This document shows, in pieces, positions 10,767 through 22,486 of a stretch of DNA of 64,000 nt. The notes under the pieces are model-generated. The model was not told the DNA's origin, searched no databases, and saw nothing but the letters and a program-made list of their open reading frames with translations. Every line of letters begins with the position of its first letter. Position 1 is the stretch's first letter. The DNA comes from Kingdonia uniflora. Its lineage: Eukaryota > Streptophyta > Magnoliopsida > Ranunculales > Circaeasteraceae. The DNA is taken from positions 248,001 to 312,000 of the forward strand of contig JACGCM010002017.1 of NCBI GenBank assembly GCA_014058105.1, written 5' to 3'. The translations under genes were made by a program, and so were the position numbers.

Positions 10767-12222
10767 TCACACAGTAGAAACTGATGGCTCACTGCTTTTT
10801 ATAGCTTCTCTCACCAACAGTGTGCGACCCGAAAACTCCTGCATAAGAATCATTTACAAGTTATTAATTGAGTAATAAGAGAATACCAAAAGAAAACGTT
10901 GTATTTGAAAAATGGAAATGGAATTCACCGTTCCATTTGAAGACAATGCAGCCTCCCTCTCTTCAACAGAGGAGAAAGAAAGAAAAGCGTAAACCCTGTT
11001 CCTGCCTGTTTTTCGATCAAAAAGCACTCTAGTGCTAACCACAGTTCCAAATTGGCTAAAATGCTCCCTCAAATCTTCAGGTTTGACAGACCATGCAAGA
11101 TTACCAATGTAAAGTTTATGAGGAGTTTCGAACATGATATTCCTGGTTGGTGTGGAATTTGAAGCCTCGAGTTTGTCTTTCATACCAGCTGATTTTCGAA
11201 TTCTTAATTCGCGGCCGCCTACATCCTAGAAACAAGCATTTAAGATTATCAGTTAAAAGTAAATAAAAACGAAATAGAGCATCTGTAGTCGACTCTTCAA
11301 ATATTAGCCACCAAATTTGGCTTTATTGGTTAATAAAAGTCAAAAAAAAAAAATTCACTACATCCAACTCTTCAAAAAGTACTCGTCAAATGCCACATGT
11401 CAACTTTTCCATAAAATTCTTAATTTTTGGATAGATTTTGTTTCATAAAATTTGGTTTGAAGAGTGAAAAAAATAGTCAAATTTGATGAACAAATACGCC
11501 TTTAGGCAATTTGACTTTAATTTAGAGAGTCTGATGCAAGTGTTTTATAGAGATTTGACTCTCCAAATTTAACTTTAAACCAATATAGAGAGTCACTACA
11601 GATGCCAATGGGGGGTATTGAGGAAGCATTTAAAAGATGCAAGCTTAATAATGTGCACTTACAGATCCATCCAAAGCAAAGATTGCTGCTTGGGCTTCTT
11701 TAAATGAAGACATTGTGACATAACCACATCCTCTGCTTAAACCTGTCTCAGCATTCTTAGAAACCTGAAAGAAAGAAAAAAACACCCAATTTCATCACTT
11801 ACAATAGTAATAATATATCTCTGAAGAAGAGAAAATTGGAGTTACCTAGGTACCTCTAAAGAAGAAACAGTACCAAAAGGCTTGAACAAATCTTGAAGCT
11901 CAGGAACATCATAGTTATCAGGGAGATTGCAGACATAGAGTTGACATGGCTTAACCTTCTTCTCCACTGATTGCTGTTGGAGTAGAGGTAGAGGTACTTC
12001 ACCTTCGGCAACAGCTAAAGCAGTAACCTTTCTAACTGATACGTAGGACTGGGAGTGTGAAATAGAGAATGGAGAAGAAGAGGCAAGAAAGCATGGAGGA
12101 GGATAAATTGGGAAACGAACACAAGAAGAAGAAGAAGAAGAAGAAGAAAATGGTAAGGAGGTTCTCACATTTGCTTTATCATTCAACAATAATAAGCTCT
12201 TCATTGGGACACCACTCGCCAT
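10767..12222 (-). CDS. Chloroplast-type RNA-binding protein with two RRMs
   Basis: Four exons: 12222-11854, 11764-11663, 11225-10929 and 10838-10767. All have GT-AG junctions with phase-0 introns and give 279 aa. The first about 70 residues are Ser-rich and lack acidic residues apart from one, as in a plastid transit peptide, and include a Ser run encoded by a GAA microsatellite on the opposite strand. RRM1 spans about residues 95-170 (RNP2 LYVCNL, RNP1 RGCGYVTM). RRM2 spans about 194-270 (RNP2 LYIGNL, RNP1 RVYAFLSF). The arrangement matches nuclear-encoded chloroplast ribonucleoproteins that bind and stabilise plastid mRNAs; the closest remembered relative is the Arabidopsis 33-kDa-type RNP At1g01080. 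I chose Met at 12222 because an upstream in-frame Met (12315) adds residues unlike a transit peptide. The gene appears intact. A transposon stack starts only 110 bp upstream of this ATG. Confidence 0.9.
11281..11604. mobile_element. Small MITE in intron 2 of the RRM gene
   Basis: About 325 bp bounded by GCATCTGTAGT and its inverse CTACAGATGC. Subterminal sequence also matches in inverted form (GACTCTTCAAAT-like words, with AGAGAGTC at the other side). It lies in the intron between 11226 and 11662. No clear target duplication was found, so the exact ends may be off by a few bases. Confidence 0.65.
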
Positions 12223-13366
12223 TGTTGAGAGCACTCTTTCTCTAGTCCAAAAAAGGAAGATGGATGTGGTGAGGTCCTTCCTTGGATGATATATTGGATA
12301 CAATTCCCTTCTCAACTATCTTTTATACATTCTAGGGTGATTCTATCCTCAGTACCTAAAACACTACCGATGGAGTGTCATCCCTTGGGTTGGGCTTGGG
12401 TATATAACCCAAAAGAAGACTCTAAGAGCACCTTCAACAACATGGGATGTTGTTAAGGTTTTCATATACTCCTACAAAAAAAAAACCCATCTAACAGGGG
12501 TATGGGGTTCAGCATACTCACCCCTATTATCACAGCCCGACTCAGGACCACCTCTACAGTGCCAAGAGCACATCGGAATATGAGGCCATGCGGCGTACAT
12601 GCACGTGTGACTGGCATGTGCAAGCCTTCTTCACTAGGCACGACGACGCCTGTGGAATATAATATAGGATGCTAGAGCAACATCCTAATCATCTTGGATA
12701 CTCGTGAGGGATCATCGAATATGTATTCGGAATAGGCGGCAACACTGAAAGTTCCCTTAATAATCTTTACAACGTGATCACTCGTGACTGTGCACGAGGT
12801 ACGGATAACACACCTGTCTTGGCAGCGGATCAGGGTAGCTCAATATGCCGGGTCCCATATATATTGATAGGTGACAAGCCTGGACTAGCTGGATGGGAGG
12901 CAACTCGAATGACATAGTCCATTTATAAGGGGTGGTGCGTCTCGGTTGGCTCGTGGGACATAGCGGGGGCATAGCGGACCCACTATTCAGCCCTATCTGG
13001 AAAAGTAGCAGGCATTGCAAAGTAATATCATTTGGCATTTCCTATGCCAGAAGGAACTCATGAACATCCCTTGTGGATAGTCCATAAGCCGGGGTTCTAG
13101 ATGACCAAGTTATAAAGCTTATTTTGTCATGGGGAGGTTTGGACCAACTACTTTCTTAGTATAGCTACTAAGTAAATAGCTTATTTCCAAAAAAAAACAT
13201 CAAAAGTGGAGAAGAAGCGTACTGGCACTTCTCGCCCCCTTAACCAAATATGTTTTCAGCGAAACTTGGCGTGTAGATATATTAGGATATATATAAAGAA
13301 CATATATCCAAGGTCATAACTCAAAATGCTCAGGTAGAATTCATTGGCGTTCGCTGGGGCGTCACA

Positions 13367-15410
13367 CCCTTCTGCACTCAATAATCTCGACGCCCTCGTC
13401 TAGAACTCTTCTTCAACACGGCTCTACAAGGATTCAATCTACTGCATCTTCAAGACACTAACACTCTCCCGTACTCAGCTCAAAGTACTGTAGATTCTTC
13501 TGTACTAGCGAATACTAAATCAAACTGCTAGTCTTGATGTTCATAACTTTGGTCTTCATAACTGAACCTTGATCTTCGACCTTCAACTTGGAGTGTTATG
13601 GTGACTGGAGCTTCATTATACTCTGGAGTTTCTACCTGTTCTTCTAGATACTGTTCTGAGGCCTTTACCTTCTGATATGTATATGGGGGTGTTTCTAGTA
13701 TCGTGCCCTCTAAAATGCATTGTATCCTGCTGCATAGCGCCTTCTCCCCTGACAGTTTTGGAATGTCGTTCCTTCATAAAACTTGGTGTCCCATTTGAAC
13801 AGCCTGACATGGATATCTTCCATCGTGTCTAAGAGGTACACTCCCTTTTGAGTCACACCGGTGCGCTCTTCCTTTGAGTCGTACAATGCCTTTGTATTCT
13901 GAGAATTCAATATTCTGTGAATCTCAACTTCAAATTACACTCTTCTTCTATGAGTGGTGTGGAGTAAACAAGTAAGTCTGTTAAAACCTGGGGTAAACTC
14001 TCCCCATATGTTGTGTAACATCTGACACGCTCTCAAACTGCATGACTTCTCCCTCAACTAAATCTGTAAAGGTCTTTAAACCGTATCCGCCTTTCTTACG
14101 GAACATCTGGGGCACAAGATGCGTCACTCTCGCCTTAATAGTATTGAACTGAACTGGTACTCATTGTTTACTTGGGCAAAGGAGGTAGCTCCATATAAAG
14201 CAACATACTCTCAACAAAGGCTCAAACACTTTGTCCTACCGCCAACAAGCACTCGAGGAAGCTTATCAAGGTGCGGGACCTCTGATTGATCCAATACCGC
14301 CAGCAAAACCATCGAGGTTAGCCATAAAGGCGCACTGTGTAAACTTGGAAAGCCCATGAGACATCTATCTGTGCAGCAACACAGTGCTCTACCAAACTTC
14401 GTGGTACCCCACCATCTAAGCTATTGAGCAATAGATAACATATATAAGTTCGCAAACATCTGCACCTAACTCGGCTGTAGGAAAGGGGATCGCTATTCCG
14501 GCGTCACAAAGGTCTCTCAACTTCATAGGACTTCTCATTGCCTCTCTCCTAACGAGGACTTAGCACTAGCATCTTACGTATCTTACCAAACTTTGGCGGT
14601 AATGACCCTGCTGAAATCTGCGTATAACTGTGTCACAACTCTCCCACACTCAATAAGCTCGAAGTCCTCGTCGAGAATAAGCTTGTGACTTATTTCTGAT
14701 TGACTGCTGAAATGTTTCTCCATTTCTTCATCCCTACTCTACTATGAGTAACTTGGGGAATTTGGGAATATAATACTGCCACTACACCTGTTACCTGAGC
14801 TCGTTGGCTTGTCACTTCCAACTGCGATCAAACTCGGAGATCAACCTTCACACTAGCGCAATCGTCTTGAACCTGAAGTGTAGCCATTCTCAGTCTTTGA
14901 ACTAACACAACTTACTGTAGCTCAACTATGTCTGTAACAACCTAAAGTGTAGCCATTCGCAATCGTCTTGAACCTGAAGATCTTTTATCCTATAACATTG
15001 ATCCGTCTAAGACCATGTCTGAGATAACCCACACAACTTACTGTAGCTCAACTATGTCTGTAACAACCACATAACTTACTGTGATTCAGAAACGGGAGTC
15101 TTCACCAATTTGTGAGCTTAAAACATTCTAATACCATCTTATGAAACAACAAGAATCAACTCGGCTAGAGTAATCGTACGATGACACACCTAAAACTCAA
15201 TTAAAGAGCCAGAGAACAAGCATCACTCGGCCTTCTTGCTTTCTTGAAGTGAGCAAAGCAGTGTCCAAACATCTTGTGCCACAGTGGGACAAACTACAAA
15301 ATAGGCGACAATCCAACTTGGAGGGGTCGCGGTTCATGTTGCGTAACCAAGAGAAAACTCTCCCATCAACGTCAACACTGATGAAAATCACTATGTGCAT
15401 ATCTTGGAAC
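13367..15410 (-). other. LTR element interior, no coding capacity seen
   Basis: Contains repeated phrases, for example ACACAACTTACTGTAGCTCA near 14907 and 15030, and CACTCAATAATCTCGACG-like words near 13374 and 14645. The short minus-strand open frames show no retroviral domain. Confidence 0.6.
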
Positions 15411-15643
15411 TAGGGCTGTCAATCCAACCCGAACACGCTAACACGACCCGAACCCGACACGCTATAAACGGGTTTGGGTTTACCCTTGGCGGGTTCGGGT
15501 CATAAACGGGTCGACACGCTAGACCCGTTAATGAAACAGGTCGGGTTCGGGTTTGAAAATTTGACCCACGGGTGACCCGCCAACCCGTTTAGTTTATGTA
15601 ATTTAGTTTATGAGGATAGGTTTTTTGGTCTTTTAACGTTTGA

Positions 15644-15650
15644 TATAAAT
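15644..15650 (+). promoter_or_regulatory. Probable promoter of the hAT genes
   Basis: TATAAAT lies 230 bp inside the left end, followed by a CT-rich leader. A GTAAGT donor at 16273 would end a leader exon. A roughly 112-bp tandem duplication occupies 15807-16030 of that leader; the open frame across it (15819-16271) is probably not a protein. Confidence 0.5.
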
Positions 15651-17476
15651 ACTTCAAAAACCTAAACCAAACCCTGATTTCATTTCATTTTCGATTTTCC
15701 TCCTCTCCTGAGTCTCCTCGCCGCCCCAGTCGCCTCCTCTCTCACAGTCTCACTCGGTTAACTCAGTTTCTCTCAGTCTCAACTCTCAAATCTCAACGAC
15801 TCAGTCAAGTGTGGAATCGTGGATAGAGAGAATGACTATGAAAGATCAGTGGATTCAGTAACTTCAGTCTTCAGTTCACTAATTCGCTCGAGATTGAGAT
15901 CAGTTGATTCAGACTCAGTCAAGTGTAGAATCGTGGATGGAGAGAATGACTATGAGAAATCAGTGGATTCAGTAACTTCAGTCTTCAGTTCACTAATTCG
16001 CTCGAGACTGAGATCAGTTGATTCAGTATTTCAGTTCACTACTTTGGGCTTTGGAGTTCCACAAATTTGGAGATCAGTTTTGGAGATCAGTTCACTAAGT
16101 TCATTGAGTTGGACTGTTAGAGTCTTGGAGATCATCAGATCAGTCTCATATATCACTATATATAATTATATATCATATCAGTTTTGGAGTTCATCACTTC
16201 ACTTCATCAGTCTTGGAGGAGTTCATCACTTCACTTCACTTCACTTCATCAGTTCATCTTCATCACTCTAACTGTAAGTCTGTAACTGTAAATCTGTTAC
16301 AGTTCATCTTCATCTTCATCAGTTCATCTTCATCAATTTGATAGATTAAAGACATTAGATCAAAATCAAATGTCCAAATATAGATGAAATATATATCATC
16401 TTCAAGACTTTGTGTTTTATTTTTGACATTGACAGTGTTTTTTTGACATTGACATTGACAGTCACAGCATTATATATTTGTATGTATTATGTAATATGTA
16501 AATCTGTATTTTGTAACTCAAAAACCAAAGGTGTAACTGTAAATCTGTATTCTGTAATATGTATTATGCGGATATTTTGACATTGACAGTCACAGCATTA
16601 TATATTTATATATATGTCTGAACTCTGAAGTCTGAACTTAGACTTACTACCTTAAGAAATGGTGACTCAAATTCATGCATTGTTAATTTGCTATGCACAA
16701 TCACGAACTAGTACCCCTCTGAATTCTTTTCATCTGTTTTCTTTACACAGGGATCAAATATGGAATTTCATACATTGCTCAACAGTTAGACTTTGGAGAT
16801 CAATTTGTGTGCCTGTGGAGTGTGGACTGTGGTTAGTCTCAACTCTCAAGACTCTTTATAATTATCTGTGACAACTTGTTACTCTTTCTAGTTTCTACTT
16901 CTCTCTGTCTAATTTGTTAATATTTTTAATTCTCTGTCTAATCAATTTGTGTCTGTGGTCAGTTCATCAACAATTTGGGGTTTTTGGAGATCACTGTCTT
17001 TCCTTTTGAGATCATTCTCAAGTCTCAACAGGTTACTCTTTTCTAATTCTCTTTGTCTTTACTTTTGAGTTTTGAGGTCAAATTATAGTTTTACCTTTAT
17101 CAAATTCATACTATGATATCTCCGATTTTCTATTTTTACTGTATATGATTATGAATTTATGATATCTCTCTCATTATTAAAATTTAAAGTTACTTAAGCC
17201 TTGTATGATATTTCTGATTATACTGTGTTGACACTTGACAAGCCTTGTAATTTGTATGATATGATATCTCTGATTTTACTCTAAGTTCTATTTTTTTTTT
17301 CTAGACTATTATAAGTTTATAACTTTATAAGATGAAGCTTAGAAAAATAGGTAAAAGTAGCACAAGTTGGAAAATTATCTAAACACAAATTTATCAAATG
17401 TCTAAAATTTGGTTAGTGATTTGGTGATCTATGTTAGTTAAATGTTAATTTGGTTATTTTTAGGCTTTTTGCAAAA

Positions 17477-17815
17477 ATGGCACAAGTTGGACCTCCTTGC
17501 ACTTGTGGGGCTGGATACATGAGGCGTTATAAGGCTAACACTAAGAATAACAATGGTTGTTATTTTTATCGTTGTCCCCAATTCAAAAACCAATGCAAGT
17601 CATTTATATGGGAGGATGTTCTAGTTGGTGGCCTTCGGGCAGGAGACCTAGGACAAGGGGGAGAACAAGTTGATGAATATAAACAAGTTGAGATTATGAG
17701 ACCTAGGATTAGGGACAACTATCTCACCTATGCTTTTATTGGATATAATCTTGTATGTGCTTTGTTTATTTGGGCAACACTTCTAATTGTAATTGCATTA
17801 CTCTTAGCTAAGTGA
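17477..17815 (+). CDS. GRF-type zinc-finger membrane protein carried by the hAT
   Basis: A 112-aa open frame. Residues 7-46 form a GRF zinc finger: CTC (C8, C10), an Asn/Gly-rich loop, YFYRC (C33), then C40 and FIW. GRF fingers bind nucleic acid in topoisomerase III, APE2 and NEIL3, and occur alone in many plant proteins. Residues about 82-110 are strongly hydrophobic and look like one C-terminal membrane anchor. The ATG lies 13 bp after a TTTTTAG|GC splice acceptor (exon start 17464), so a leader exon ending at 16272 could splice to it. It sits on the same strand 163 bp before the transposase. It could be a transposon accessory gene, a captured host gene or a chance passenger; its function is unknown. 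Confidence 0.7.
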   Translation: MAQVGPPCTCGAGYMRRYKANTKNNNGCYFYRCPQFKNQCKSFIWEDVLVGGLRAGDLGQGGEQVDEYKQVEIMRPRIRDNYLTYAFIGYNLVCALFIWATLLIVIALLLAK

Positions 17816-17978
17816 TTTGTAATTATAATTGTTTTTATTAGACATGGAAGTAATTTGTAATGGCGTTTGCCTTAACATCTACTACTAAATTAGAAGTTAA
17901 TTTTTACGTGATGAGTTGTTTATTTTGTTTGTCATATTCGATAATTGTTTATAATTTTGAATCTGATTTTTTTTCTAG

Positions 17979-20900
17979 ATGGATCATCCAATTGTTGAGT
18001 TAGATAATGATAATGACATAAACATTGATCTTGATGGAGATGACATGGAGATGGAGGGGATTGATGGCCCATTATCAGTGGCTGGAAGTGGAGATGAAAG
18101 TGTTGGTACACATGCTAGGAAACCTGGTAATCGTAAGCAAAAACTAACTTCTCATGTTTGGGCTTTTTTTGAAATCTTCGTTGGTAAGGATAAGAAAGAA
18201 ATGGCTAAGTGTAAGAAATGTGGGGCCATTTATTTGTCTGCTAGTTCACATGGGACCGGCAATCTTTCTCGTCATCTCAAAACATGTAAGAAGACTACAA
18301 CACGTGATTTGGGACAAATGCTTTTGTCTCAATCCGAGTCTTCTATGTCTTTGAGGGCGGCAAAGTTTGACCCTATTGTTTTTCGTGAGATGTTGAATCT
18401 AGCAATAATTAGGCATCAACTCCCTTTCAAGTTTGTAGAGTATGAGGGGATTCGTGATGCATTTACTTATGCGGCATTTGCTAATAGGGAGTTGAAGCTA
18501 GTATCTAGAAATACAGCTAGGGCGGATATTATCAAGATTCATGAAAGGGAGAAAAAGAAAGTTATGACTGTGTTGTGTGGGGTAGCGGGAAGAATTAGTC
18601 TAACATCCGATTTATGGAGTTCTATTACAATGGATAGCTTTATTTCAATTACAGCACATTTTGTGAATTCTGATTGGACTTTAGAGAAGAAGATTCTTAG
18701 TTTTTCTTATATGCCATCTCCTCACACCGGGTTGACCATATGTGAGAAAATCCACACTTTACTTTGTGATTGGGGCATTGAGAAGAAACTCTTTTCTATT
18801 ACGTTAGATAATGCTTCGTCTAATGATGTCTTTGTTGGGATGCTTAAGAGTAAATTAAAGTTGAGTAATTCTTTGTTGTTTGATGGAGAGTTTTTTCATG
18901 CAAGGTGTTGTGCTCATGTGATAAATCTTATTGTGCAAGAGGGTTTGAAGGATATTGATGTGTCGGTTGGTAAAGTTCGGGAGAGTGTGAGGTATTTTAG
19001 GGGTTCTCAACGTAGAAAACAAATTTTTCGGGATTGTGTTAGGCAAGCGTCATTACCGTTTAACAAGGGTTTGATGCAAGATGTGCCAACTCGTTGGAAC
19101 TCCACTTTCATGATGCTTGATAGTGCTCTTTTCTACCGAAAGACTTTTGCTCATTTGGAATTGAGTGATTCTAACTACAAGTGTTGCCCTTCTGAGGATG
19201 AATGGGATAGAGTTGAGAAGATATGCGAGTTTTTGAAGTTATTTTACAATGTGACATGTTTTTTCTCTGGGACAAAGTACCCCACTTCAAATTTATATTT
19301 TCCTCAAGTTTATTCGGTTCAACATCATATTTCAAAGGCTATGAAGGGTAGGGATGAGTTTATGAAATCCATGGCATCGCAAATGAAGACTAAGTTTGAG
19401 AAATATTGGTCAAAACATAACCTTATATTTGTTGTGGCTTGCGTCTTAGATCCTAGGTACAAACTTGCTTTTGTTGAGTTTGCTTACAATGAGATCTATG
19501 GGCTAGAAAATCAGGAGTTTAGAGACTTCAAGGAGAAGTTGAATCAACTTTTTAACATCTATGTGGCTTTGTATTCCAAGAGAACTCCTAGTTCCAAGCC
19601 AACTCCTAATTCAAGTTCTAGTTCCATGAAGTCAAATTTGGACATGGAAGTTATGCAGGTATTATTAATTTGTTATGTAATTGTATGACTATGATTCTGT
19701 TATGTTATGACTGTAATTGTAGTATGACTGTATGACTGTAATTGACTCACTGTATAGTATAACTGATTCTGTTATGACTATAAGTCTATGACTGTATGAT
19801 TCGGTTCTGTTATAGATATAACTAATTCTATTATAGATATCATATAACTGATTCTGTTCTGTTATAGATATAACTGATTCTGTTATGTTATGATTGTATG
19901 ATTCTGTTATAGATATAACTGACTGTATGACTGTTCTAAACTTCTGATAGATATAACTGATTCTGTTAAAGACTATGACTGTATGATATAACTGATTCTA
20001 TTATAGAGTATGACTGCATGACTATCAGACTATGACTGTGACTGTGACTGTATGATTATGTTATGTTATAGATATTTGCCATGACTGATGACTGTATGTG
20101 TATGAGAATGAGAGTCTGTATAACTCATTATGAGACTGTATAACACTATAACTGTATGACTCACTGTGTCTGTATGACTGTATGATTCTGTTATAGCTAT
20201 TTTCCATGTATGACTGTATGAGAATTTTTCATGAATTTGCCATAAATTTGTATGAGACTAGAGTCACTAGTGACTAGACTGTATGAGAATCAGAGTATGA
20301 GATTGTATAACTGTATGACTCACTGTATGACTGCATGATTATGTTATAGCTATTTTCCATGTATGACTATAAGACTAGAGTGAATATGCCATGAATTTGT
20401 ATGAGACTAGACTCTAGAGTCACTAGACTAGTAGACTGTATGAGACTAGACTGTATGATTTTGTTATAGATATTCTGATATATTTGCCATGAATTTTTCA
20501 TATTTGCCATGAATTAGTAGATATTGCTAAGTTTATATTATTTTAGGCATTTGAGATGTTTGATGAGAGTGAGCATGCCCCGGTGAAGTCTCAGCTACTA
20601 CAATATCTGGAAGAGCCTAAGTTTAGTTTAAGCGGGGATTTTGATATACTTTCCTTTTGGAAGTCATACCAATTTAGATATCCCGAGCTTGCTTTGATGG
20701 CTCGTGATGTATTGGCCATCCCGATATCCACTGTAGCTTCCGAGTCTGCTTTTAGCATTGGTGGAAGAGTTATAGATCCATTCCGTAGTGCTTTAAAACC
20801 TGCGTGTGCCGAGGCTATAGTTTGTACTCGTGATTGGTTATATCAGAGAGCGAGAGGTGATCTCATTTTACATTGATTTTATGTATTCTTTTGTTGCATT

Positions 20901-21392
20901 TTAATGAATAATCTCATTAATTTATAAATAAATTTTGTAGGGGATTCAAGTGTTGATGATATTGTGGAATCGGCTGTAGAGGAGCTTGGTGAAGAGTTGT
21001 CACTTCTGGATGTTGGTAAGTAAGTAATGAACTCTTTACGTTGTCACTTTATGATTAGTTTTATTTAATTATAAGGTACTCATCGTAACTCATAAGTCTA
21101 CACTACATATAATCATATATTGATATATTATATATATAATTATATATATGACATTATAATAGAAATATCAAGATTAGATTAGAGACTAAGTGCATATAAT
21201 TTTTAATTTTTTATGACCTAGTCATATTTAGCTTTGTGTTCTAAATATTTTATTTGATATGAATATACTGTAATCTGCATAGGACAAAATGCTCATGGAG
21301 TTGCTAGTGATGCCGTGGATGAATTGCCGGAGAGTGCAAGTAATGGCGGCAGCAATGGACCAAGTGGAAGTGGTGTTCGAACTTCTAAGTGA
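17979..21392 (+). CDS. hAT transposase, four exons, apparently intact
   Basis: Exons 17979-19658, 20547-20856, 20941-21015 and 21283-21392 join in phase to a 724-aa protein with a final TGA. Domains: BED zinc finger about 55-105 (C78, C81, H99, C103); RNase H-like core with candidate catalytic D211 (LTSDLW), D277 (TLDNASSN) and E626 (VASESAFS); the RCCAHVINLIVQEGL and VPTRWNSTF family motifs; a DPRYKL segment; and the C-terminal hAT dimerisation block (ILSFWKSYQFRYPELA, GGRVIDPFRSALKP). It cuts and pastes the element in the nucleus by recognising the ends. The ATG directly follows a TTTTTTCTAG acceptor, so an upstream leader is spliced on. Exons 3 and 4 encode an acidic Ser/Gly-rich tail and are less certain than exons 1 and 2. 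Confidence 0.92.
19680..20510. repeat. Minisatellite-like transposase intron
   Basis: Intron 1 of the transposase is almost wholly made of short degenerate repeats of GACTGTATGATTCTGTTATAG / ATATAACTGATTCTG words. It has no coding potential. Confidence 0.8.
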
Positions 21393-22486
21393 TTGTTTCA
21401 ATTTGTGTAAGTAATTAACTAATGATAGATTGATGGTATTAGACTATTAATATTTAGTAATGAGTCTAATGACTGCTTGATAGCTTGATAAAGGACCCCC
21501 GACCCTGTTAAACTATTCTTCTAGTTATTCGCTTGGATAGTCTTTTAAGTTTTAACTTCAAGTTTTGTTAAAATTTACAGGGGTTTGGCACTTTGATGAA
21601 TCAGATGCTCCTGAGTTGCAGCTTGATGAAGTTAACTTCATGGCATGTACTAGTTTTCTTCTATGTAGTTTAAAGAATATTGAGGAATTGTCTGAGATGA
21701 TGATACACTGTGACTATATGAACTTGTGAAGTAGTATGAGTGTATGACTATGAAGTATGAAACTATGAATCTATGATGCAGATGAACAGATGATTCTATG
21801 CAGTAGAACTGTGTAGCAGACTAGCAGTAGAAGTGTAGAACTCTAGAAGACTATAACTATAAGTGGTAGGTAAAGTGGTAAACTGGTAATTGTGTATGTC
21901 TGAATTTCTATGGACTGAATTTCTGACTGTCTAATTTTCTATGTCTTATTGTCTTTAGTCTTTGTAATTTGACTAATTTCTATATGAATTTCTGATAATG
22001 AGTCTATGAGTAATGAGTATGGACTGAATTTCTGACTATATGTCTTTCAGTCTTTGTAATTTCTATATGAATATCTGATAATGAGTATGACTATGAATTT
22101 CTGATAACGGATAACTGTGAATCTGTGATAAACTGAATTTCTTATAACTGAATTTCTTATAATGAGTATGAACTAGAGAATTCATTTCTGTCTTTTCTGA
22201 TGACTGAGAGTCTGAGACTGATAAGTGAAACATAAACTGATAATTATGAAGTCTAGAGAATTCTAATGGGTCGGGTTGACCTGGGTTGCCAGGTTGTCGT
22301 GTTGACCCGATAGTTTCGCGGGTCGAATGGCCCGGATCGTGTCAACCCGATAATCTGCAGGTCGGGTTCGGGTTCATTTTTTTGACCTGTTTAGTAAACA
22401 GGTCGGGTTCGGGTTGGCTCTTTATTGACCCGAACCCGTGACGACCCGACCCGGACACGACTCGACCCGACCCATTGACAGCCCTA
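21393..22486. other. 3' region of the hAT element
   Basis: Non-coding. A degenerate repeat of TGAATTTCTGATAATGAG words runs from 21895 to 22160, followed by the GGTCGGGTT subterminal array at 22265-22470. Confidence 0.6.

Larger units (their letters stand above)
15411..22486 (+). mobile_element. Complete hAT transposon, 7.08 kb
   Basis: The termini are TAGGGCTGTCAAT and its inverse ATTGACAGCCCTA, flanked by a perfect 8-bp duplication CTTGGAAC (15403-15410 and 22487-22494). Both subterminal 200-bp regions are packed with GGGTCGGGTT/GACCCGAACC words, the usual look of transposase-binding arrays. Inside are a TATA box, a probable 5' UTR exon, a GRF zinc-finger ORF and an open four-exon transposase. 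Perfect target duplications and an undamaged coding region argue for a recent insertion that may still be mobile. Confidence 0.95.

Noticed and set aside
11190..11225. GAATTC...GCGGCCGC looks like an EcoRI-NotI cloning linker
   Set aside because: It reads in frame through the RRM gene as GGRELRIRKSAG, the expected end of RRM1, and both neighbouring splice sites fit. It is native coding sequence.
15819..16271. 150-codon open frame in the hAT left region
   Set aside because: It is a tandem duplication of about 112 bp rich in Ser codons in the leader region, with no domain. It ends next to a splice donor, so a UTR exon is more likely.
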